Origin: Pseudomonadota bacterium
GTDB lineage: Bacteria > Pseudomonadota > Gammaproteobacteria > Burkholderiales > Burkholderiaceae_B
Assembly (NCBI GenBank): GCA_023389155.1
Contig: JAEWEV010000015.1
Location: 1 to 64,000 of the forward strand
DNA length: 64,000 nt
Direction: 5' to 3'
The notes below the pieces were generated by a model. That model worked only from the letters and a program-made list of their open reading frames with translations, did not search any database and was not told the DNA's origin. Positions 54,429-63,233 of the stretch are shown here, one piece after another (the first letter of the stretch is position 1; every line of letters begins with the position of its first letter). Made by a program: the position numbers and the translations under genes.

Positions 54429-54992
54429 TTATGTTCTTGGAAGTGTGACGCCCTGTTGACCCTGATATTTCCCGCCGCGGTCCCGGTATGACGTTTCACA
54501 CACCTCGTCGCCCTCAAGGAACAGGAACTGCGCACACCCCTCGCCCGCATAGATTTTTGCCGGCAGCGGTGTCGTATTGGAAAACTCAAGCGTGACATGG
54601 CCTTCCCACTCTGGCTCCAGCGGCGTCACGTTGACGATGATGCCGCAACGCGCGTATGTGCTTTTGCCAAGGCAAATGGTCAGGATCTCGCGCGGGATGC
54701 GGAAATATTCCACGGTACGGGCAAGCGCAAACGAATTGGGAGGAATGATGCAGACATCACCCTTGAAATCCACAAAGGACTTTTCGTCAAACTGCTTGGG
54801 GTCGACAATGGTTGAATTGATGTTCGTAAAAATTTTGAATTCGTCGGCGCACCGCACATCATAGCCATAGCTGCTGGTGCCGTAGCTCACAATTTTACGC
54901 CCGTCGACTTCACGGACCTGGCCTGCCTCGAAAGGGGAGATCATGCCGCCCTGCGCTGCCTGCCGAATCCACCGGTCATTCTTGATACTCAT
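54429..54992 (-). CDS. dcd: dCTP deaminase
   Basis: This 187-residue trimeric enzyme deaminates dCTP to dUTP, feeding dTMP synthesis (thyA lies elsewhere in the window). Recognisable segments are MSIKNDRWIRQAA at the start, CIIPPNSFALARTVEYFRIP, CLGKSTYARCGIIVNVTPLEPEWEGHVTLEFSNT-type active-site blocks with the catalytic Glu, and GEGCAQFLF. It lies 34 bases upstream of the decarboxylase and is probably co-transcribed. Confidence 0.96.
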   Translation of the reverse strand: MSIKNDRWIRQAAQGGMISPFEAGQVREVDGRKIVSYGTSSYGYDVRCADEFKIFTNINSTIVDPKQFDEKSFVDFKGDVCIIPPNSFALARTVEYFRIPREILTICLGKSTYARCGIIVNVTPLEPEWEGHVTLEFSNTTPLPAKIYAGEGCAQFLFLEGDEVCETSYRDRGGKYQGQQGVTLPRT

Positions 54993-55077
54993 AGACTGTA
55001 TCTCTCTGCTGGGATCTGTCCCTAAGGGAAAAGCGCCATTGTAGCCCCTGCGAGTGCAGGGGAACAGGCATTTTTCA

Positions 55078-58000
55078 TCAGTCCCGGAAAAAGCGCCGAT
55101 AGATCAGTTCAAGACCGTTCACCGTGCCCGCCTTGATGTCGGCAGACAGGTTTCGGAACAACCGATAGCTGCCACGCACCACGGTACCGGTGCCGGCCAT
55201 GGCCTGTTCCACACTTACCGTCATGCCGTTTTCAAACCTCTTGCTGGCAACGAAAAACTGCTGGGCCAGATCGCTGGACGATTCCTGGTTCACGCTGGAT
55301 GCCACCGATTTTTCGGGCAAAACGGTCCCCGATTCGCCGATATTACCCGAGCGGATGGAAATATCATCCAGGCCCAGCTTGCGATAGAACGGCTCGCCGC
55401 CCCCGACAATAGAAGAGCCTACGGAAAACAGCAGGGCCGCGTCGCTGCCACTACTGTCGGGACCGCGTCCCATCAACAACCAGGACAGTTTTTCCACTTC
55501 GCTCACGTCGGGGTAGGACACCAGATCAATCTTCGGTTTCTTGGCCGTGCCCACCACTTTCACACCGGCTTCCACATCCAGACCCGTGCGCAGGGCTTCG
55601 ATATCAAGAATCGGATTCGCAATATTGCCCTGGAAGGTGATACGGCCGCGACGGATCTGCAGGCGCTGGCCGTAAGCCTCAATCGCCCCGCCCCGTGTCC
55701 GGAATGCGCCCACGCCGGTCAGCTGGTTTTTCTCCTGAATCACATTCAGTGAACCGACCAGACCGGAATCCAGGCCCAGGCCCACGATATAGAAGCGTTT
55801 ACCCAGATCGACGGTGAAATCCAGGCTCAGATCCAGCGGTGATTCTTCCTTCTCGACTTTGGTCTGCCCGGGTTTGAGTACGACTACGTCGCCATCCACT
55901 GCAGGCACGCTGCCCAGAATATCCACGCTGGCCCAGCCGGCATCGGCCGTAACCTTGCCCTTGATATCCACCTTGGGCAGCGGTGCATCGATATTGACAT
56001 CCCCACTAATCATCACAAAGCGGTCCGAGCGCTGGATAATGGGATAATGATCGAAGACCACGCGGAAATCGCCCTTGCTGGTATTCAGATTCCATTTACC
56101 AGTGATGCCCAGGGAGCCGTTCTGGGCCTCCACATTGTCATCGATCCATTTCTTGGTGCGCCACTCGTTGGCTTTGATTCGAATGACGGAAGGGAAACGC
56201 AGCGTATTGATTACCACCTGATTGTCGCGCAGCGTCGCCTCCAGCGTACCATCCAGCAATCGAATACCATTATCAATCTCGACAATTTTGACCTTGGAAC
56301 CGGAAACCTTGCCGCTGGTTGTCCACTGCCCATTGGCGCGCGACTGGGCCGTCACGTTCAGCGCAATTGCGCCGCCCAGATCCAGCATATCGCCGGTCAG
56401 CGGCCCCATCCAGCCAATATCGGCCAGATTGCCATTGAGCGTGATCTTAGAGCCGCCATTCAGATTGGGCGCCAGACCATTGAAAGCAATACTGCCCGTT
56501 CCTTTCAGATTGCCCTTGTCCTGTGTATCGAAGGCAATGTTCAGGTTAGCCGTACTGGTGGAAGCGCCCGTCTTGTTGAAATTGGCTGCGACCAGCATAT
56601 TGGTCAGGCCCAGCGGAATCGGTGTGGCGGCAGGAATCATGAAGTCACCACTCACACGCTTAAGTGCTGTCTTGCCGGTCAGGGCGCCATCAAAGGCCAG
56701 ATCCCAGTCAAAATCCAGGACCAGCGAGGTTTCCTGCTGTGTTTTCTTGCGCCGGTCCACAATACCACTGTTCGCATTCTGCGCTGCGCTGGCGGCCGGA
56801 TCTGCCAGCTTCTGCATATCGCGAATGAAAGCGGGACTCAGCACAAAGCGGCGAATGGACCCCTTGGTATTCCATTTGCCATTGCTGCCACTGGTGCCTT
56901 CCTGATTGATCGCAATCGTATGGTTGCCGGGCAGTCCGATATTAATTACCGAAGGACCGGCTTCCCATGCAGGCTGGCCGCCTTCAGCGGCAGGCGCAAA
57001 GGCAAGGGACCACGGCTTCTCCTGTCGAACAGTGATGCCTGCATGTTGCACATCCAGCACCGACAGCGTACCGCGCCAGCCTTCTGCACCCTGATCATTT
57101 TTGTCCCATGAACCGTCCGCCGCGATGTGAAGGTTCACCGGCGCCTTACCCAGTTCTTTGGATTTTCCCTGCGAGAACATGCCTTTCAGATCAAGGGCAT
57201 GTTTGCTGACCATGCCCTTGATCGTCCCATCCAGGGTTACGCTGCCCGGCAGGCCAGGCCAGAAAGACGATAGCGCAGGGGCATCCACGTCCAGCGTCAG
57301 CACGCTGTCCGCTTCGCCAAATGCCCCTTTGCTGCGTACCTTGTTGGTGCCCAGTGCCAGGTCAATATTGGCCGCCGGCACACGGAAGGCGTTCAGATCA
57401 ATGCCCCCACTGCCCTGCGCGCCCAGTGTCAGGTCGCGAATCGCCAGATCTACCGATCCGGCCAGTGGCTTGTCATTCCAGATACTGCCTTTGTCAAACT
57501 GTCCTTTGACCGTGGCCGATTTGATAGCCGTGGGTGAGAACATGTCGATATCCGCGGTCAGGTCCGTACTGAGCAGCGTCCTGGGAATGCTGTCCGCCAT
57601 CAGTTTGCTGACGGGCAAATCTTTCGAGTTCACATGGACATGAATGCGATCTGATTCTTCTTCGCCCCCTTTTGGCGAGACCAGCGCATCCAGCCCCAGC
57701 GTTGAGCCGTCTGGCAGTGCGATATCGGCTTTGGCATCGCGCAATAAAAGCGGCGTTGCCATATCCAGTTTTACATCCGCGTTCAGATGTGATTTCTCAC
57801 CGGTTGCCGCGGCTTTCAGGGCATAGCCATCCAGTACTTCAGGCGTCTGCTGCTGCACAATGTCAAATGCAATCGTGTCGAAATCCAGGGGCACCGGTGT
57901 CTTGAAGGGCAATACGCCCTTGCCATCGGTGCGGCGGATGTGTGCGGACCCGGTCAGCATCTGTTTAAAAGTCAGATCCCAGTCTGCATCCAGCGTGATG

Positions 58001-61000
58001 TCACCGTCTGCCACTGCTTGACTTGCGGAGGCCACATCCTTCTTGCCAGCCGCAGCTTTTTTCTCTTGCGCCGCTGCCGTTTCAAGCGCCTTGGCTGCAG
58101 CCTGGGCAGCCGCACGAGCCGCGGCAGGATCCTCTGCGGCAAAGGCTTTCTGCAGATTCATCAGGTATTGTGGATTAATGACCAGGTCCCTGATCTCTCC
58201 CTTGGTCTGCCATTCCGTATTCGTTCCACTGGATTCGCCGGGCAGAATCTGCGCACTGCGATTCTCGGGCAGGTCCAGCAGGAATTTCGATGCCGTGGTC
58301 GCCCATTGCATGGGATGCTCACCGTCATCCGGAAGAAAAGACAGCGACATCGGACTCTGCTGCTGCAAACGCAATTCGGTGTGACGCAGGTTCAGGTCAT
58401 TGAGTACCCCCACCCAGCCTTCCTGACCACCATTGACCTTGTTCCAGCTGCCCTTGATATCCAGTCCGAAAACGACGGGCGCCTTGCCCAGGGCGCGGCT
58501 GGGCTCTTTGGCGTACATGCCATAAATCTGCGCATGATGATCGGTCACGCGACCATCCACGACTGCATTGATGAGCGCACTACCGGGCAGATCCGGCCAG
58601 AAACTGTCCAGTGCCGGCGCATTCACATCCAGATAAAGCTGGCTGGCGTCCTCGCCGAAACCGCCATGCGCCAGAATCCGGTTATTCCCCAGGGTCAGGT
58701 CGATATCCGTATCGCTGACCCGCAATTTGTCCAGATTCGGCTTGATGCTCGCATCAGCCTGCTCGTCTTCTTTCTGCTTATCAAAAATACCGGCCAGATG
58801 CACGTTGCTCAACAAAGTGCCTGTCAATGGCTTGTCATTCCATGTGCTGCCCGATTCAAACTGCGCATTTACACCCACATCCGATAGCTCGCGCTTGTGC
58901 GGCAGCGTGTCGGCAACCAGGGCCACGTTGCTATTAAGCAATGAGGGAGGCAAGGCGCCGCCGGACAGGGCTTTCAGATCCAGCGCATGCAGCTGCACAT
59001 TGGCTGTGAGTCTGTCAGTACCTTCACTGACACCCGCTGTGGTTTCAAAATCGGCATCCAGACCCGAGCCGTCTGTCAGTTTCAGCTGTATATCGCCATC
59101 ACGCAGCGGAATCACATTCTCCATGACCAGATTCAGCCGTGTGTTCAGACTGGACTGCGGGCCACGTCCCTGTGCGGCAACGGCCAGCACCGGGGATTTT
59201 TCATCTTCGCGCGTTTCGTTCAGGTCTATACTAAGCGTCTGAAAATCAACCGGGATTTTTTGCACCAGAGGCACGAACCGATCACCGGAAGTACGCCGGA
59301 CATTGATCTTGCCCTTCAGGCCATTTTCCGTAGCCAGATTCCAGTCACCCTCGTAGGTAATATCCGGAAAACTGCCTGCAGTTTTTGCCGCGAGCGCTTT
59401 GGCTGCGGCTTTTTTCTTCGCCGCGGCATCCTGTGCAGAGTCATCGTCGGATGCAGGATCATCGGCTGCGGCCAGCTTGGTGATGTCATCGATCAGCCTG
59501 TCACTCACCACCAGGTTGCTAAACGAACCCGACGTTGTAACACCCTGGGCATTGCCACTGGCTTTCTCCAGCGCCAGCGCAGTTTCTGCCGCGCCTGGCA
59601 GGGTCAGGCCCAGTTTACCGGGACCGGCAGACCACGCCGTTTCTTCGCCGACGGCATTCGGATTAAAGAGCAATGGCATGGTATCGTCTGCCTGCAAACG
59701 AATTCCCGCATGCGACAGATTCAGGCTTGCCAGTTCGCCTTCCCAGCCATCGACACCATCTGCCAGCTTATGCCATTTGCCATTAATTTTGAGAGCCAGA
59801 TCCACCGGTGCCTTGCCCAGTGACTTGAAGTTGCCCTGATCGACTTTGCCGCTGATATCCAGCACATGCGAGGCGATACTACCGGCCAGCGTGCCGGACA
59901 CTTTCGCGCTGCCGTTTACATCGGGTGCGAGATCTGCCAGTTTGGTGGCGTCCACATTCAGGCGAAGTAGACTTTCCTCCTGACCAAAACTGCCGGAGGT
60001 GGTAATACTGTTCTCGCCCAGTTTCAGATTGATATCGGCCTTGCGGATATTCAGACGATTCAGATCCACGGCAGTCACGATGGTGTCCACCGCATCGTTT
60101 GCGTCACCTTTCTCTCTGGCCTTTTCCAGCGCATCCTCGCCCGTGCCGGTAACAACAGTCCTGCCTTCAGCCTGGGCCTTGCGTGCCGCAGCCGCCTTGA
60201 TGTTATCACGCACGGCACCGCCCACTTTCTCGCGATCAACAAGTTGACGCTGTGTAATCAGACCCTGCGAATCCACATCAATGTCCAGATCGGCCGACAG
60301 CGGCGTACCCTGAAAGCGGCTTTCGCTATCCACGCTGCCTTTGAGCTGCAATCCCTGCAGATTGGTCAGGCCCTGGATATCTGCCACAAATGTCATATCT
60401 GCAGTGAGTGTAGAGTCGGCGGCACCCTCCTGACCCTTGACGGTCAGTTTCTGGCTGGAGAACGAACCCGCCAGTCGATCCGATTTGCCCGCACCCTGCT
60501 GTTCCTTTTTATCCATTTTCAGCTGCAGGCCGGACGTATCACCGAGTTTCAGGTCAACATCGGCCTTGTTCAAAGGCAGACCCTCGCCCATCAGACCCAG
60601 ATTCAGGTCCGCATTCACCTGCGCACCCTGCCCACTGCCCTGTAATGCTACGCCCAGCTTTTCCAGATCTCCCGCGACCTGCGTATGCAGATCGAAGGTA
60701 CAATCGCGCTGCTGCAAGGCGCCGGTCAGCACACCACCAATCTGTACGAACTGGTTCAGGCACACAGGCGACTGTGTATTCTGCGTGGCCAGCTTCGCAT
60801 TCAGATCCAGTTTCATCGGATACGGGCTTTTGATCGACTCAATTTCCAGCGTACCGTTCAGATCGACTTCGGTCTGCGGGTGGGATACGTGCAGGCTTTT
60901 CAGCGTGCCTTTGGCATGCTGGTCAATAAGCAGTAAGTCGACCAGACTGAAGTTGCTCAGGCCGATGGGCAGGCCCGAACCATCAGGCATCAGCAGGGCA

Positions 61001-61434
61001 AAATTGCCCACATTAAGTTGATCAACCTGAATCCCTACCGGAATCCCGGGCATCTCAAATGGTTTGGCGTCTTCCGGCTCGGGTTCAGGCGTTTCGATGG
61101 GCAGCAGCTTGACGTCCAGATCGGCCACACTCATCTGCTCGACCCGCAGGGTTCGCTTAAATAGCTTGAGCCAGTCCACTTTCAGAACCGCCTCCTTGCC
61201 CGTAATCTTGATCTCGGGGGTATCGATCAGCAGCCTGTCCAGCTGTATGCCGCTCCACAGGGTGCCGCGCACATTGGTCAGCTCGCCGCCCACCTGGCTC
61301 ATGACGGTATTGAGCAGCCAGCGACTTCCCGGGTTCGTGCCCATGAACCAGAACACAAAGGCGCAAATTGCGATCAGAATGGTCAGGACGATAGGCTTCC
61401 AGCGCAGATACCAACGCAGATATTTCATTTTCAT
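55078..61434 (-). CDS. tamB: translocation and assembly module subunit TamB, expanded
   Basis: TamB bridges the inner membrane to TamA and is thought to conduct lipid or assist outer-membrane protein insertion. At 2118 residues it is far longer than the usual 1200-1300. A single N-terminal transmembrane anchor (about residues 13-30) is followed by AsmA/TamB-like beta structure. The middle, from about residue 466, contains a repeat of about 445 residues present in roughly three copies (LGKAPV marks at about 539, 981 and 1427). The C-terminal ~340 residues, with GLDSGLVGSLNVIQEKN and the ILDIEALRTGLDVEAGVKV segment, are the conserved TamB domain. Its ATG overlaps the tamA stop by one base. Confidence 0.92.
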   Translation of the reverse strand: MKMKYLRWYLRWKPIVLTILIAICAFVFWFMGTNPGSRWLLNTVMSQVGGELTNVRGTLWSGIQLDRLLIDTPEIKITGKEAVLKVDWLKLFKRTLRVEQMSVADLDVKLLPIETPEPEPEDAKPFEMPGIPVGIQVDQLNVGNFALLMPDGSGLPIGLSNFSLVDLLLIDQHAKGTLKSLHVSHPQTEVDLNGTLEIESIKSPYPMKLDLNAKLATQNTQSPVCLNQFVQIGGVLTGALQQRDCTFDLHTQVAGDLEKLGVALQGSGQGAQVNADLNLGLMGEGLPLNKADVDLKLGDTSGLQLKMDKKEQQGAGKSDRLAGSFSSQKLTVKGQEGAADSTLTADMTFVADIQGLTNLQGLQLKGSVDSESRFQGTPLSADLDIDVDSQGLITQRQLVDREKVGGAVRDNIKAAAARKAQAEGRTVVTGTGEDALEKAREKGDANDAVDTIVTAVDLNRLNIRKADINLKLGENSITTSGSFGQEESLLRLNVDATKLADLAPDVNGSAKVSGTLAGSIASHVLDISGKVDQGNFKSLGKAPVDLALKINGKWHKLADGVDGWEGELASLNLSHAGIRLQADDTMPLLFNPNAVGEETAWSAGPGKLGLTLPGAAETALALEKASGNAQGVTTSGSFSNLVVSDRLIDDITKLAAADDPASDDDSAQDAAAKKKAAAKALAAKTAGSFPDITYEGDWNLATENGLKGKINVRRTSGDRFVPLVQKIPVDFQTLSIDLNETREDEKSPVLAVAAQGRGPQSSLNTRLNLVMENVIPLRDGDIQLKLTDGSGLDADFETTAGVSEGTDRLTANVQLHALDLKALSGGALPPSLLNSNVALVADTLPHKRELSDVGVNAQFESGSTWNDKPLTGTLLSNVHLAGIFDKQKEDEQADASIKPNLDKLRVSDTDIDLTLGNNRILAHGGFGEDASQLYLDVNAPALDSFWPDLPGSALINAVVDGRVTDHHAQIYGMYAKEPSRALGKAPVVFGLDIKGSWNKVNGGQEGWVGVLNDLNLRHTELRLQQQSPMSLSFLPDDGEHPMQWATTASKFLLDLPENRSAQILPGESSGTNTEWQTKGEIRDLVINPQYLMNLQKAFAAEDPAAARAAAQAAAKALETAAAQEKKAAAGKKDVASASQAVADGDITLDADWDLTFKQMLTGSAHIRRTDGKGVLPFKTPVPLDFDTIAFDIVQQQTPEVLDGYALKAAATGEKSHLNADVKLDMATPLLLRDAKADIALPDGSTLGLDALVSPKGGEEESDRIHVHVNSKDLPVSKLMADSIPRTLLSTDLTADIDMFSPTAIKSATVKGQFDKGSIWNDKPLAGSVDLAIRDLTLGAQGSGGIDLNAFRVPAANIDLALGTNKVRSKGAFGEADSVLTLDVDAPALSSFWPGLPGSVTLDGTIKGMVSKHALDLKGMFSQGKSKELGKAPVNLHIAADGSWDKNDQGAEGWRGTLSVLDVQHAGITVRQEKPWSLAFAPAAEGGQPAWEAGPSVINIGLPGNHTIAINQEGTSGSNGKWNTKGSIRRFVLSPAFIRDMQKLADPAASAAQNANSGIVDRRKKTQQETSLVLDFDWDLAFDGALTGKTALKRVSGDFMIPAATPIPLGLTNMLVAANFNKTGASTSTANLNIAFDTQDKGNLKGTGSIAFNGLAPNLNGGSKITLNGNLADIGWMGPLTGDMLDLGGAIALNVTAQSRANGQWTTSGKVSGSKVKIVEIDNGIRLLDGTLEATLRDNQVVINTLRFPSVIRIKANEWRTKKWIDDNVEAQNGSLGITGKWNLNTSKGDFRVVFDHYPIIQRSDRFVMISGDVNIDAPLPKVDIKGKVTADAGWASVDILGSVPAVDGDVVVLKPGQTKVEKEESPLDLSLDFTVDLGKRFYIVGLGLDSGLVGSLNVIQEKNQLTGVGAFRTRGGAIEAYGQRLQIRRGRITFQGNIANPILDIEALRTGLDVEAGVKVVGTAKKPKIDLVSYPDVSEVEKLSWLLMGRGPDSSGSDAALLFSVGSSIVGGGEPFYRKLGLDDISIRSGNIGESGTVLPEKSVASSVNQESSSDLAQQFFVASKRFENGMTVSVEQAMAGTGTVVRGSYRLFRNLSADIKAGTVNGLELIYRRFFRD
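56570..57370 (-). repeat. TamB internal repeat, copy 3 (partial)
   Basis: This encodes residues from about 1355. It opens with IDLALGTNKVRSKGAFGE, then LDVDAPALSSFWPGLPGS, LGKAPVNLHIAADGSW, VQHAGITVRQ and TALKRVSGDFMIPA. It then runs into the conserved C-terminal TamB region instead of a fourth copy. Confidence 0.7.
57371..58706 (-). repeat. TamB internal repeat, copy 2
   Basis: This encodes about residues 910-1354. It opens with IDLTLGNNRILAHGGFGE, then LDVNAPALDSFWPDLPGS, LGKAPVVFGLDIKGSW and LRHTELRLQQ. A longer Ala-rich helix-like stretch and SAHIRRTDGKGVLPF follow. Spacing from copy 1 is about 1330 bases. Confidence 0.75.
58707..60038 (-). repeat. TamB internal repeat, copy 1
   Basis: This encodes about residues 466-909. 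It opens with INLKLGENSITTSGSFGQ, then LNVDATKLADLAPDVNGS, LGKAPVDLALKINGKW and LSHAGIRLQ. An Ala/Lys-rich stretch (AAAKKKAAAKALAAK) and GKINVRRTSGDRFVP follow. It matches copies 2 and 3 in the same order. Boundaries are approximate and were set by eye. Confidence 0.75.
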
Positions 61435-63215
61435 CAGAATGCCACTCCCAATGAAAAGTGCAGGCGCAGACTGCGATCACGCTGCCCGTAAGCCAGATCC
61501 AGAAACAGGGGTCCGGCAGGCGTCTTGATCCGCGCTCCCACCCCATAACCGATATTGAGACGCATGTCTCCGAAAGACTCTGCAGCGTCACCGGCATCCA
61601 CGAAAACACCCATACCGAAACGATCATCAAAGTAACGCATGTATTCGACACTCATGACGGCCAGGGAACGATCGCCCACGACCGCATCCCCTGCCGTCTT
61701 GCCGATGGCGTTGTATTTGTAGCCACGGATGGTACGGGCGCCGCCCGTACGATAGCCGAAGTCATCAGGAATACGCATATTTTTGGCGCCGAACACCTGT
61801 CCAACTTCACCGCGAATGGTAAAGACATCACGACGACCAATAGGCCACCACTGTTGGGCCCGCAGACCCGCACGACTGAAGGGTTCACCCTTGTCCAGCG
61901 TGACACCGGCGCCAAGACCCAGGGCAATCAGGTTGCCTTCACGAGGGTCATATTTACTGTCCACGTCCCGCCGCAGCAGATCCCAGGTAGCCACCAGCGA
62001 AGGTAGTCGATAACGGTCCTCGCCTTCGCGCTTGACCGAGTCATATGCTGCCAGCACACCCCAGTTTGATTCATAATCGACCCGACTGGCCTCATCCAGC
62101 TTGAATTCCAGCTTGCGTTTCCAGCCGACGGCGTAGCGCATCACGTCTTCATTCTGAATATCCGAATGACGGAACATGACCCCTACGCTATCTTTACTGC
62201 CATCCAGATTCGGCGGCAAATGAAAGTCCAGAAAGGCGCGCTGCAGTTTGGCGTTGACCGCAGCACCGGTTTCCATAATCAGGGGCTGACCGAACACCAC
62301 GTTCTGCTTATACAGAATTTCAGCGCCGGGGCCAACAGCGTCGTCAATCCCCAGTGAACCGGCCAGCGACCGGGCCGGCGCCTCGGATACCCTGACGGCT
62401 ACCGGCAGCTGAGCCGAATCCTGCGCGTAGATTTCGTCGCCCGGCGGTTTTTTCAGGGTAACAAAGGCCCCGCGGAAAAAATTGGTGGATTGAATCTGCT
62501 GCTGCCAGGTATCCAGCTGTTCCTGAGAAAAGCGCTGACCTGGTGTGTATTTGATATAGCGACGAATAATGCTGTCGGGTACGCGGCGCAGGCCAACGAC
62601 CTCTGTATGGCCAAGTGTGACAGCAGGGCCGCTATCGACCGTGGTTTCTGTCTCTACCTCGGCGGTTTCGGGATTGACCACCGCCTGGGAATGCGTCATG
62701 CGCGCCAGATAGAAGTCATCGGCGGCAACGCCATCGAGCATGGCAGACTTGGCATTGCCCCACTGCTCGTTAATAAAATCCTTGCCTACAGGCAAGCCCC
62801 AGTCTTTGCGCAATTGCGTAACGCGGTCATTAAAACGCGGCGTGGCAATACTGCCGGTGAAATTGTTCGTGACCGATTTGACTTTGGAGATACTGCCGGG
62901 ATCAATCGAAATATCCCAGGTTTCCCCGCCAATATCTTCGCCGATTTCAAGTGTGACGTCAGGCGCAAAATAGCCACGCGTGGCCATAGCGGAAATGACC
63001 GCCTCCCGAGCCTTGCGTCGAATCCGGTCAGCTTCGCCGGCATCCTGGTCGTCCGCCATGCGAACCACGGCAGACAGCCCCTTATTAACAGCGTCGAGCG
63101 CCTCGGGTCCGAGGCCGCTCGGATCGACAATCACTTCCGGCTTTTGTGCCGAAACCTGACCGAAGCTGGTCAATAGTAAAACAGTTGTAAGAAAACAAAC
63201 CTTTTTCAATCGCAT
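61434..63215 (-). CDS. tamA: autotransporter assembly outer-membrane protein TamA
   Basis: This 593-residue Omp85/BamA-superfamily protein has the signal peptide MRLKKVCFLTTVLLLTSFGQVSA. POTRA-like domains occupy roughly residues 25-270 (RRKAREAVISAMATRGYFAPDV, VVGLRRVPDSIIRRYIKYTPG), followed by a 16-strand beta barrel. The barrel includes GARTIRGYKYNAIG, equivalent to the conserved VRGY/F lid-lock motif, and ends in the outer-membrane signature LRLHFSLGVAF with a terminal Phe. It forms the TAM complex with TamB encoded directly downstream. Confidence 0.94.
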   Translation of the reverse strand: MRLKKVCFLTTVLLLTSFGQVSAQKPEVIVDPSGLGPEALDAVNKGLSAVVRMADDQDAGEADRIRRKAREAVISAMATRGYFAPDVTLEIGEDIGGETWDISIDPGSISKVKSVTNNFTGSIATPRFNDRVTQLRKDWGLPVGKDFINEQWGNAKSAMLDGVAADDFYLARMTHSQAVVNPETAEVETETTVDSGPAVTLGHTEVVGLRRVPDSIIRRYIKYTPGQRFSQEQLDTWQQQIQSTNFFRGAFVTLKKPPGDEIYAQDSAQLPVAVRVSEAPARSLAGSLGIDDAVGPGAEILYKQNVVFGQPLIMETGAAVNAKLQRAFLDFHLPPNLDGSKDSVGVMFRHSDIQNEDVMRYAVGWKRKLEFKLDEASRVDYESNWGVLAAYDSVKREGEDRYRLPSLVATWDLLRRDVDSKYDPREGNLIALGLGAGVTLDKGEPFSRAGLRAQQWWPIGRRDVFTIRGEVGQVFGAKNMRIPDDFGYRTGGARTIRGYKYNAIGKTAGDAVVGDRSLAVMSVEYMRYFDDRFGMGVFVDAGDAAESFGDMRLNIGYGVGARIKTPAGPLFLDLAYGQRDRSLRLHFSLGVAF

Positions 63216-63233
63216 CGGTCCAGTTCAGCGCAT

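Noticed and set aside
56047..58887. Long plus-strand frames of 161-354 residues opposite tamB
   Set aside because: They lie wholly antisense to tamB, have low-complexity or Arg/His/Ser-rich composition and match no family; they follow from the codon bias and repeats of tamB.
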